6,921 nt of DNA from Lonsdalea quercina subsp. quercina (lineage in GTDB: Bacteria; Pseudomonadota; Gammaproteobacteria; Enterobacterales; Enterobacteriaceae): NCBI RefSeq assembly GCF_000688655.1, contig NZ_JIBO01000012.1, positions 103,145 through 110,065 of the forward strand. Direction: 5' to 3'. The position numbers were made by a program, and so were the translations under genes. The notes beneath the pieces were generated by a model. That model saw only the letters and a list, made by a program, of their open reading frames with translations. It made no database searches and was not told where the DNA came from. Shown here piece by piece: positions 1-5,856 of the stretch. Every line of letters begins with the position of its first letter. The first letter of the stretch is position 1.

Positions 1-8
1 GACCCACG

Positions 9-446
9 TTATACTTCTTCGTCATCCTGCAACGGAACAATCAGCATATCGACGTGGATGGTATTGATCAGCTGACGCGCCGAGGACATCAACTTGCTCC
101 AGAAGTCTTGATGGTGTCCGCACATGACCAAATCGACATCGTACTTATGAATGGCATCCAACAGCACCTGGCCCAGATCACCGCTCCCGCTCAGCGTTTC
201 CGCAATAGGGTATCCCGCGTTCTGCGACAGGTCTTTCAAAGCATTTTGCGTCTCTTCAGAGATACGCTGCTGCATATCACCGAGGTTGACATCAATCAGT
301 CCGGTATAGAGATCGGAGTAGTTAACGTCGACATGAATCAAGGAAACCTTGGCATTATACGGCTTGGCCATTGAGACAGCCTTGTCGACCAGCATTTTGC
401 TTTCCGGCGATAGGTCGACGGCAATAAGAATGTGTTTATAAGCCAT
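9..446 (-). CDS. uspA: Universal stress protein A
   Basis: This 145-residue protein matches E. coli UspA (144 aa) almost throughout by recall, including the start [16 protein letters not shown] and the C-terminal block [18 protein letters not shown] (residues 109-126) followed by HVDMLIVP (131-138). It is a single Usp domain with a Rossmann-like alpha/beta fold and acts as a cytoplasmic dimer. The family member is induced on growth arrest and by many stresses, and its biochemical activity is poorly defined. The ATP-binding pattern G-2X-G-9X-G(S/T) of other Usp proteins is absent: residues after G110 read HHQDFW. This agrees with UspA being a non-nucleotide-binding type. The ATG is supported by AAGGAGC at 452-458, about 6 bases upstream. 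The C-terminus ends DDEEV, one residue longer than in E. coli. It is divergent from uspB, as in E. coli. Its terminator lies outside the window. Confidence 0.98.
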   Translation of the reverse strand: MAYKHILIAVDLSPESKMLVDKAVSMAKPYNAKVSLIHVDVNYSDLYTGLIDVNLGDMQQRISEETQNALKDLSQNAGYPIAETLSGSGDLGQVLLDAIHKYDVDLVMCGHHQDFWSKLMSSARQLINTIHVDMLIVPLQDDEEV

Positions 447-525
447 AATAAGCTCCTTCCATAAAGACTAATGAATGGGTCAGCAGAGTTTTCTCCTGCC
501 AAACTGATACTTACTGGCGATCTGC

Positions 526-534
526 ATCATAACA
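526..534 (-). promoter_or_regulatory. Proximal uspA promoter, extended -10
   Basis: On the minus strand TGTTATGAT gives a TATGAT -10 (5 of 6 to consensus, 526-531) preceded by a TGn extended -10 (532-534). No good -35 lies 16-18 bases upstream, which extended -10 promoters can tolerate. Transcription would start near 519, giving a leader of about 73 nt. This is a sequence prediction only. Confidence 0.4.
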
Positions 535-690
535 CTCGCTATCGAGAGGGAGATGTTCAGCAGATCACAACGCCGTAGAGTGGCGGTTAGCTGTAGTCAC
601 GGAACCCATCACCACGCCTCCCTATTTTGAAGTTAACGCCAGTGTACGCCGATAAGCCGCATCGCCGACGAAAAATCGCGTGAACGCATA

Positions 691-698
691 AGTATAGC
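691..698 (-). promoter_or_regulatory. Possible sigma-S-type distal promoter toward uspA
   Basis: The minus strand reads GCTATACTTA, with TATACT at 691-696, C at -13 (697) and G at -14 (698). This agrees with the sigma-S extended -10 consensus KCTAYACTTAA except at the last base. The -35 region is only T-rich, with no TTGACA. Transcription would begin near 684 and give uspA a leader of roughly 238 nt. E. coli uspA is known as a sigma-70 gene, so this may be a second promoter or chance. Confidence 0.3.
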
Positions 699-1037
699 TA
701 AAGATCGCACGCAAAAAGGCTCACAGAGCGGGCTGGGATAACCGGGGGATCTTGCCAATTTTTCATCACATTAGCATGTCTAAGAGACATTAACGGCGTT
801 ATAGTAAAAAAATGAAACGGTCTTCTACAATGAAAATAATCCCGCGTCGTTGACTCCGCGCGGAGAAGAAGAATACCGCCAGTAGTCGGCATTATCCGCA
901 GACCGCGCCTTGATACGCCACGATCGAGCCGCACGGAAACATCGCATACATGATATTTGGGATGACTATCCACAGGTGTAAACGACGGAGATTCGTGACG
1001 TATAAACATCTGCCGGATAGCTAAGCGGGAGGGGAGC

Positions 1038-1376
1038 ATGGTTATTAGCACGTTTGCGCTTTTCTGGGCCTTATGCATCATTTGCGTCATCAATATGGCG
1101 CGTTACTACTCTTCTTTGCGAGTGCTGCTGCTGGTATTGCGAGACTGCGATCCGCTGCTGTACCAGTACGTGGACGGACGCGGTTTCTTCACCGCTCACG
1201 GACAACCCAGCAAGCAACTAAGACTCGTTCGCTACATTTACAGCCAGCGCTATCTGGATCATCACGACCCCGAGTTCATCCGTCGCTGTGAACGCGTCCG
1301 CGGACAGTTCCTGCTGACATCCGCGCTGTGCGGACTGGTCGTGGTCAGCCTTATCGCCCTGCTCGTCTGGCACTAA
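1038..1376 (+). CDS. uspB: Universal stress protein B (membrane)
   Basis: This 112-residue protein is collinear with E. coli UspB (111 aa) by recall. Shared blocks include [11 protein letters not shown] (residues 37-47), RCERVR (83-88) and the C-terminal [19 protein letters not shown]. It has two membrane segments, about residues 3-20 and 92-111, joined by a polar, basic middle region, so it is an inner-membrane protein. In E. coli it is made in stationary phase under sigma-S and its loss makes cells ethanol-sensitive; the molecular role is unknown. The ATG is preceded by a strong GGAGGGGAG (1028-1036). It has one extra residue (Val2) relative to E. coli. It is divergent from uspA and convergent with pitA, with a shared terminator between them. 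Confidence 0.97.
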   Translation: MVISTFALFWALCIICVINMARYYSSLRVLLLVLRDCDPLLYQYVDGRGFFTAHGQPSKQLRLVRYIYSQRYLDHHDPEFIRRCERVRGQFLLTSALCGLVVVSLIALLVWH

Positions 1377-1399
1377 AGACGCGACCGATTCAAGGTCAC

Positions 1400-1427
1400 G
1401 GCGAACGAGATTTTCTCGAACGTCGCC
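1400..1427. repeat. Inverted repeat just upstream of the uspB/pitA terminator
   Basis: An inner hairpin CGAGA-TTT-TCTCG (1406-1418) is enclosed by an outer helix GGCGA (1400-1404) / TCGCC (1423-1427) with a small asymmetric internal loop. No T-run follows, so it is not itself a classic terminator. It may block 3' exonuclease or alternate with the terminator next to it, because GTCGCC (1422-1427) can also pair with GGCGAC (1437-1442). Confidence 0.6.
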
Positions 1428-1431
1428 CATA

Positions 1432-1458
1432 AAAAAGGCGACCTCAAGTCGCCTTTTT
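1432..1458. terminator. Bidirectional rho-independent terminator, uspB/pitA
   Basis: The stem AAAAAGGCGAC (1432-1442) pairs with GTCGCCTTTTT (1448-1458) around the five-base loop CTCAA. An A-run on one side and a T-run on the other allow it to work on both strands. It lies 56 bp after the uspB stop and about 30 bp after the pitA stop, so it can end both convergent transcripts. Confidence 0.92.
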
Positions 1459-1487
1459 ATCGTACGTATTGCTGTTGTCGCGCGGCC

Positions 1488-2993
1488 TTAAATCAGCTTC
1501 AGCGTCAACCAGTACAGCACGCCGGACAGTATCAGCGATACCGGCAGCGTAAAGATCCAGGCCAGCAGGATGCTTTTCACCGTTTTGCTCTGCACGCCGC
1601 CGCCATCTACGATCATCGTCCCCGCTACCGCGGAGGAGAGGACATGCGTAGTGGATACCGGCATGCCGGTATAGCTGGCGACCCCGATCGAGAGCGCGGC
1701 CGTCACCTGAGCCGAGACGCCCTGAGCATAGGTCATCCCTTTCTTACCGATCTTCTCACCGATAGTAACGGCAACACGTTTCCATCCCACCATGGTTCCG
1801 AGAGACAGAGCCAACGCCACGGCGACGATAATCCACAGCGGCGCATACTCTACGGTATGCAGTAAATCGGTACGCAAATTGGTCAGCAGACGTTTGTCTT
1901 CGCTGTTCGTTTCAGGCAGCTTGATGATGCGGTCCATGGTGTCGGAAATACACATCAACAGACGGCGAACCTGACCACGGTCATCGCTGGACAACTCGCT
2001 GTAGTCTTTCAGGTTATTCAGCAGGCCTAAAGAGTGGTCGATGGCCAGCATGACGCGAGAGCTATCACAATGGAAGTCCGATTTACCCTCGACAGGAATC
2101 GTTTTATCCGGTGCGGGCAGCATCGGCGGAGACAGATCAACCACATGCTCCAGCGCTTCGCCGTGAGAATGATAGTAGCCCTGCAGATTCACTATCGCAT
2201 CGCGAGTTCGGCTAATGTCATAACCCGATGCATTCATGTTCAGCACAAAACCTGCGGGCGCGACGCCGATCAGTACCAGCATAATCAAGCCAATGCCTTT
2301 CTGACCATCGTTGGCGCCATGAGAGAAACTGACGCCGACGGCGGAAAGGATCAAAGCGGTACGCGTCCAGAACGGCGGTTTGCGCTTGCCATCCTGTTTC
2401 TCACGCTCTGCTGGCGTGAGGTGAACCCGTTTTCTTTTCTTGGTGTTGCTCCAGTAGCGACGCAGCAAGAACACCATGACCCCGGCGATGATCATGCCCA
2501 CAATCGGAGACAGAATCAGCGACAGAAAAATGCTGACCATCTTTGGAATATTGAGCGCATCGACGACTGACGTATTCGTCAGCAACGCATTGGTCAAACC
2601 GATACCGATAATAGAGCCGATCAGAGTATGGGAGCTGGACGCCGGCAGCCCGAAGTACCAGGTACCCAAGTTCCAGATGATCGCAGCCAACAGCATGGAA
2701 AAGACCATAGCCAGGCCATGAGCAGAGCTGACGTTCAGCAACAGATCGGTAGGCAATAGGTGGACGATGGCGTAAGCCACGCTTAATCCGCCCAGCAGTA
2801 CCCCAAGGAAGTTAAATATTCCCGCCATCACCACAGCGAGCTGAGCGCGCATGGCACGAGTATAAATAACGGTAGCAACAGCATTGGCAGTATCGTGAAA
2901 GCCGTTAATAGCTTCGTAAAACAATACAAACAGCAAAGCCAAAATCAACATCAGACCGGTGTGGAAATCAATTCCGGCAAATAAATGTAGCAT
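1488..2993 (-). CDS. pitA: Low-affinity inorganic phosphate transporter PitA
   Basis: This 501-residue inner-membrane protein matches E. coli PitA (499 aa) from MLHLFAG to the last transmembrane helix. PiT-family proteins carry phosphate, as a neutral metal-phosphate complex, with protons. Both inverted PHO-4 halves are present: GFHDTANA (residues 31-38) and [12 protein letters not shown] (115-126) in the N-terminal half, then [11 protein letters not shown] (225-235) and [12 protein letters not shown] (443-454) in the C-terminal half. A polar loop spans about residues 255-385 and is the least conserved part against E. coli. A basic cytoplasmic-type segment lies around residues 184-206. There is no clear Shine-Dalgarno: the bases before the ATG read CCTAACGCTT. 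The start is chosen by the match to the E. coli N-terminus. It is divergent from yhiN and ends at the terminator shared with uspB. Confidence 0.98.
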   Translation of the reverse strand: MLHLFAGIDFHTGLMLILALLFVLFYEAINGFHDTANAVATVIYTRAMRAQLAVVMAGIFNFLGVLLGGLSVAYAIVHLLPTDLLLNVSSAHGLAMVFSMLLAAIIWNLGTWYFGLPASSSHTLIGSIIGIGLTNALLTNTSVVDALNIPKMVSIFLSLILSPIVGMIIAGVMVFLLRRYWSNTKKRKRVHLTPAEREKQDGKRKPPFWTRTALILSAVGVSFSHGANDGQKGIGLIMLVLIGVAPAGFVLNMNASGYDISRTRDAIVNLQGYYHSHGEALEHVVDLSPPMLPAPDKTIPVEGKSDFHCDSSRVMLAIDHSLGLLNNLKDYSELSSDDRGQVRRLLMCISDTMDRIIKLPETNSEDKRLLTNLRTDLLHTVEYAPLWIIVAVALALSLGTMVGWKRVAVTIGEKIGKKGMTYAQGVSAQVTAALSIGVASYTGMPVSTTHVLSSAVAGTMIVDGGGVQSKTVKSILLAWIFTLPVSLILSGVLYWLTLKLI

Positions 2994-3061
2994 AAGCGTT
3001 AGGCCATATAGTGGTCATCAACGCGGCGCATTATCGGCGACAAGCGGGGCTTGGGAAAAGG

Positions 3062-3083
3062 AAAATCTGACATTATTTTGACT
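3062..3083 (-). promoter_or_regulatory. PhoB-box-like direct repeat before pitA
   Basis: Read on the minus strand, two 11-bp units follow each other: AGTCA plus six A/T bases (3073-3083), then TGTCA plus GATTTT (3062-3072). PhoB binds head-to-tail 11-bp units with a TGTCA core and an A/T-rich tail. The second core is exact and the first has 4 of 5. No -10 lies where an activated Pho promoter would need it, so if real it may act in repression. The A/T-rich setting raises the chance of coincidence. Confidence 0.3.
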
Positions 3084-3090
3084 TATTTTA

Positions 3091-3109
3091 ATCCAATCAT
3101 CCATTGGAT
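3091..3109. repeat. Operator-like dyad in the pitA-yhiN region
   Basis: ATCCAAT (3091-3097) and ATTGGAT (3103-3109) form a perfect 7-bp inverted repeat around a 5-bp spacer. ATTGGA recurs at 3137-3142. The dyad would sit on the predicted pitA start site. No T-run follows and the stem is A/T-rich, so a protein-binding site is more likely than a terminator. I cannot assign a regulator. Confidence 0.55.
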
Positions 3110-3137
3110 AATAATTTATTCGATAAAAATCAGTAAA
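3108..3137 (-). promoter_or_regulatory. Candidate pitA promoter
   Basis: On the minus strand TTTACT (-35, 3132-3137) and TATTAT (-10, 3108-3113) are 18 bp apart; the -10 matches 5 of 6 and the -35 matches 4 of 6. Transcription would start near 3101, giving a leader of about 108 nt. The surroundings are A/T-rich, so other -10-like sequences exist and the choice is uncertain. Confidence 0.35.
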
Positions 3138-3173
3138 TTGGACCTTATTACGAAATTCTGCAATTTGTAACAC

Positions 3174-3202
3174 TGGTCAGATCACAGGACGAGCACTACA
3201 AT
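3174..3202 (+). promoter_or_regulatory. Candidate yhiN promoter
   Basis: TGGTCA (-35, 3174-3179) and TACAAT (-10, 3197-3202) are separated by 17 bp; they match 4 of 6 and 5 of 6 consensus bases. Transcription would start near 3209, about 60 nt before the GTG start, and include the leader helices described at 3219-3251. Confidence 0.38.
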
Positions 3203-3218
3203 CTGCCGCCCTGAACGC

Positions 3219-3251
3219 CAATTCGGCCGCAGGCCGAAACCTGACGAATTG
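3219..3251 (+). promoter_or_regulatory. yhiN leader with two competing helices
   Basis: The 5' leader can form a compact hairpin TTCGGCC-GCA-GGCCGAA (3222-3238). Alternatively, CAATTCG (3219-3225) can pair with CGAATTG (3245-3251). The two helices share 3222-3225, so they exclude one another. The second ends two bases before the AGGGGGAG ribosome binding site (3253-3260). Whether this controls translation is inference. Confidence 0.45.
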
Positions 3252-3268
3252 CAGGGGGAGCAAAACAA

Positions 3269-4456
3269 GTGGAACAGTATGATGTGGTCGTGATTGGCGC
3301 AGGCGCGGCAGGGCTATTCTGCGCGGCGCAGGCAGGACAGAAGGGCCTACGGGTGCTGCTGGTGGACAATGGTAAAAAACCGGGCCGCAAGATTTTGATG
3401 TCCGGCGGCGGTCGCTGCAATTTCACCAACCTTTACGCAGAGCCTGGCGCTTACCTGTCGCAAAACCCGCACTTCTGCAAGTCCGCCCTGGCGCGCTATA
3501 CCCAGTGGGACTTTATCGAACTGGTTAACCGCCACGGCATCGCCTATCACGAAAAGACCCTCGGGCAATTGTTCTGCGACGACTCCGCCCAGCAAATCAC
3601 GGATATGCTGCTGAAGGAGTGTGAACAGGGCCAGGTCACGCTCCGTTTGCGCAGCGAAGTGCTGGACGTGGAAAAGAGCGATGTGTTTACCCTCCGGCTG
3701 AACACCGGTGCGATTCAAAGCCCGGAGCTGGTTATCGCCACCGGCGGCCTGTCGATGCCCGGACTCGGCGCCACGCCCTTTGGTTATCAGCTTGCCCAGC
3801 AGTTTTCCATCAACGTACTGCCCACCCGCGCGGCGCTGGTGCCCTTCACCCTGCACAAACCACTGCTGGAACAGTTGCAGACGCTGTCCGGCGTCTCTGT
3901 GCCGTCTCTGATCGAAGCGGAAAACGGCGTGACCTTTCGCGAGAATATCCTATTCACCCACCGCGGCCTTTCCGGCCCGGCGGTACTTCAGCTTTCCAGC
4001 TACTGGCAGCCTGGCGAATTCGTCACCATCAATCTACTGCCCGACCGGGATCTGGCCGCACAGCTTGATGCAGAACGCCTCGCCCATCCCAATCAGAGTC
4101 TGAAAAATACGCTGGCGCAGTGGTTGCCCAAGCGTCTGGTGGAGTGTCTTCAGACGTTGGGACAGTTGCCGGATGTCACGCTTAAACAGCTGCAAAAACC
4201 ACAGCAAACTCAGGTAGAGAACACATTACAGCAATGGCGGGTGCAGCCCAACGGCACAGAAGGCTACCGCACGGCAGAAGTGACGTTGGGCGGAGTCGAT
4301 ACCCACGAACTATCGTCAAAGACGCTGGAAGCCAGCAAGGTGCCTGGACTGTACTTTATCGGCGAAGTCGTGGACGTCACCGGCTGGCTCGGCGGTTACA
4401 ATTTCCAGTGGGCCTGGAGCTCGGCCTGGGCTTGCGCTCAGGCGCTGGGCAAATAA
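3269..4456 (+). CDS. yhiN: NAD(P)/FAD-dependent oxidoreductase, YhiN/HI0933 family
   Basis: This 395-residue cytoplasmic flavoprotein is collinear with E. coli YhiN (about 400 aa). The N-terminal dinucleotide-binding fold has the motif IGAGAAGLF (residues 9-17), followed by the family block KPGRKILMSGGGRCNFTN (37-54). A second FAD-contact motif LVIATGGLSMPG lies at 154-165, and the conserved C-terminal block GEVVDVTGWLGGYNFQWAWS at 365-384. The family includes BaiN-type enzymes, but the substrate in enterobacteria is not known to me, so no reaction is assigned. The start is GTG, placed by the AGGGGGAG site (3253-3260, 8-base spacing) and by the match to the E. coli N-terminus, which I recall as ATG. 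It is divergent from pitA, a neighbour order shared with E. coli. Its stop lies 4 bp from the stop of the opposing transporter gene. Confidence 0.96.
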   Translation: MEQYDVVVIGAGAAGLFCAAQAGQKGLRVLLVDNGKKPGRKILMSGGGRCNFTNLYAEPGAYLSQNPHFCKSALARYTQWDFIELVNRHGIAYHEKTLGQLFCDDSAQQITDMLLKECEQGQVTLRLRSEVLDVEKSDVFTLRLNTGAIQSPELVIATGGLSMPGLGATPFGYQLAQQFSINVLPTRAALVPFTLHKPLLEQLQTLSGVSVPSLIEAENGVTFRENILFTHRGLSGPAVLQLSSYWQPGEFVTINLLPDRDLAAQLDAERLAHPNQSLKNTLAQWLPKRLVECLQTLGQLPDVTLKQLQKPQQTQVENTLQQWRVQPNGTEGYRTAEVTLGGVDTHELSSKTLEASKVPGLYFIGEVVDVTGWLGGYNFQWAWSSAWACAQALGK

Positions 4457-4460
4457 CGAC

Positions 4461-5420
4461 TCACTTGCCTGCGTGAAAGCGCAGACGCGGGGCACAACGA
4501 ACGTAAATCAGTTCGGCAATCAGCTCGACCAGCGTCTGCGTCACCACCACGACAGGCATCAGCGGTAACGCCCCAGGAACCGACAGCGCCAGCGGCAAAA
4601 TCACCAGCGAATTTCGTGTCGCAGCGCTAAACATGACGCCCCTTCCCGCCGCCGCATTAAGCTTCAAAAGCCGCGCAACGCCCCAGCCCGCCAGAGGCGC
4701 GAGCGCCGAAAACAAAAGGTAAATGGGCAACACCGTCAGCGCGGTGCTTCGCGACTGAGCTAGCTGCGGTACGACAAACGCCGTAATCACCGCCAGCACC
4801 AGCGCCGTCGCCGGCACGGGAAGAAATCCAAGCCAGTTCGTCATAACCCGCCCTGCAGAGGTCCTCTTGCTCCAGCGTTGAAAGATCAGAGCCAACAGCA
4901 ACGGGATTGCAATCATGGTGATAAAAGCATGTAGGAAAGGCTCGATGTTGATGACCTGGGCCGCATCGAATAACAGGCTCAAATAAAGCGGCAACAGCAA
5001 CATTTGCAACAGCAGCAACAGCGGCGTCGCCGCAAGCAGCAAACGGGAATCCCCCTGCCCCTGCTGACAAAAAGTCACGACGTAGTCGATGCAGGGGCAC
5101 AACAGTACCATCGCGACTCCATACGCCACCACCGACGGCAGCGGCAATAGCGTCAGCAACAACGCCACCAGCGCAGGTATCGCGACAAAATTGGCGATAA
5201 ACAAGGCAAGCAGGAAACGCACATGGCGAAAAGCGTTAAACATCTCCCCCAGCGGCAACGATAAAAACGTGACGAACAACATGAATGCCAGGGCCGGGTT
5301 GAGCGCCACCACTAGGCCCGACGCCTTCGGCCAGCAAGCAGCAATGACCGCCGCCGCGACCATGGTCGAAAAATAAATTCCCGTTTGCCGTTTTTCCAAC
5401 ACGTCTTTCATCTGGCTCAT
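4461..5420 (-). CDS. ACR3-like transporter (arsenic resistance / bile acid:Na+ symporter superfamily)
   Basis: This 319-residue protein is almost wholly hydrophobic, with about ten predicted membrane helices. It resembles the BART/BASS proteins annotated as arsenic resistance protein, a group related to ACR3. Useful markers are LLCPCIDYVVTFCQQGQGD (residues 106-124), the Leu-rich helix at 133-150, FSAATRNSLVILPLALS (264-280) and VVVTQTLVELIAELIY (291-306). C110 and E299 fall where ACR3 exporters have their essential cysteine and glutamate, by alignment from memory. Export of arsenite or another oxyanion is therefore possible but unproved; no arsR or arsC is in the window. The ATG has no Shine-Dalgarno and follows a T-run; the ATG at residue 4 is an alternative with an equally weak site. 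I see no convincing promoter in 5421-5582. It lies downstream of the proK terminator, so it probably has its own promoter. Confidence 0.9.
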   Translation of the reverse strand: MSQMKDVLEKRQTGIYFSTMVAAAVIAACWPKASGLVVALNPALAFMLFVTFLSLPLGEMFNAFRHVRFLLALFIANFVAIPALVALLLTLLPLPSVVAYGVAMVLLCPCIDYVVTFCQQGQGDSRLLLAATPLLLLLQMLLLPLYLSLLFDAAQVINIEPFLHAFITMIAIPLLLALIFQRWSKRTSAGRVMTNWLGFLPVPATALVLAVITAFVVPQLAQSRSTALTVLPIYLLFSALAPLAGWGVARLLKLNAAAGRGVMFSAATRNSLVILPLALSVPGALPLMPVVVVTQTLVELIAELIYVRCAPRLRFHAGK

Positions 5421-5582
5421 AAAAAGGCGGACATACTCAATTAAAGAAAACGGCTAGCATCTTGGCAGAAATAGTCGGTGTTGCCTATTGGCGCTCTGAA
5501 TCCGTGCCAATGTTGCACTGAAATGAGGAGGGACGGCGAAATGAGATAGGTGGCGAAATCTGCGCTAAGGGGAGATAAAAAC

Positions 5583-5610
5583 AAAAAACCCGCGTAGTAA
5601 GCGGGTTTTT
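5583..5610 (-). terminator. Rho-independent terminator of proK
   Basis: AAAAACCCGC (5584-5593) pairs with GCGGGTTTTT (5601-5610) around a 7-base loop. On the minus strand a run of six T follows the stem. It begins 34 bp after the tRNA CCA end, so it ends the tRNA precursor and separates it from the downstream transporter gene. Confidence 0.93.
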
Positions 5611-5644
5611 GGTGAAGACAATCGGGTATCGTCTTCTTTGAATT

Positions 5645-5721
<77 letters not shown>

Positions 5722-5733
5722 AATGCGGGGCGC

Positions 5734-5762
5734 ATATTACTGCGCCCCTGATAACGCGTCAA
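5734..5762 (-). promoter_or_regulatory. Strong sigma-70 promoter of proK
   Basis: TTGACG (-35, 5757-5762) and TAATAT (-10, 5734-5739) are exactly 17 bp apart on the minus strand. The -10 is followed by the G/C-rich discriminator GCGCCCC (5727-5733). That is typical of stable-RNA promoters under stringent (ppGpp) control. Transcription should start near 5727, leaving only a few bases before the mature tRNA 5' end at 5721. Confidence 0.92.
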
Positions 5763-5842
5763 TCCCTTTTTAACAAACGGCCTTGGAGTTGTCGACAAAG
5801 CATACAGCGTCATTTTCGTGAACAGGTGTATCCCGCATCTTA

Positions 5843-5856
5843 TTGATTTTAATCAA
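5843..5856. promoter_or_regulatory. Perfect FNR-consensus palindrome
   Basis: TTGAT-TTTA-ATCAA fits the FNR consensus TTGATNNNNATCAA at every fixed position, and the dyad extends one more pair to 5842-5857. It overlaps the eptB stop codon (5853-5855) and is centred about 122 bp upstream of the predicted proK start. The placement is unusual for an activator site, so binding may be fortuitous, or the dyad may only shape the eptB mRNA end. Confidence 0.35.

Larger units (their letters stand above)
447..1037. other. uspA-uspB divergent intergenic region
   Basis: These 591 bp separate the divergent uspA and uspB starts and hold no gene I can support. Visible elements are two possible promoters facing uspA (listed separately), adjacent short dyads at 776-801 (ATGTCT-AAG-AGACAT, then TAACG-G-CGTTA), and a perfect 12-bp palindrome CTCCGCGCGGAG at 854-865. 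For uspB the best -10 is TATAAA at 1001-1006, without a matching -35. That would fit sigma-S or activator-dependent transcription, since E. coli uspB depends on sigma-S, but the sequence does not prove it. A 131-codon antisense reading frame at 698-1093 looks non-coding. Confidence 0.7.

Noticed and set aside
850..878. Possible uspB promoter starting at TTGACT (850-855)
   Set aside because: No acceptable -10 lies 15-19 bp downstream, and the element overlaps the CTCCGCGCGGAG palindrome.
698..1093. A 131-codon minus-strand open frame in the uspA-uspB spacer running antisense into uspB
   Set aside because: It has no recognisable domain, an unbiased composition, no good ribosome binding site, and it overlaps the uspB start and its ribosome binding site.
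2034..2570. A 178-codon plus-strand frame opposite pitA
   Set aside because: It is a frame shadow of the clearly conserved pitA; the translation is rich in His, Arg and Gln and resembles no family.
3106..3130. Fur-box-like A/T sequence GATAATAATTTATTC before pitA
   Set aside because: Only about 10 of 19 positions fit the Fur consensus, no better than expected in A/T-rich DNA.
3347..3856. A 169-codon minus-strand frame opposite yhiN
   Set aside because: It is antisense to a conserved flavoprotein gene and shows no motif of its own.
4657..5100. A 147-codon minus-strand frame inside the transporter gene in another frame
   Set aside because: The frame encoding the transporter has coherent membrane helices and family motifs; this one is an Ala/Gly-rich shadow of the same G/C-rich DNA.
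5488..5510. TTGGC-N13-GCCAA inverted repeat upstream of the transporter
   Set aside because: The arms are only 5 bp and no promoter element can be placed against them, so it is not distinguishable from chance.
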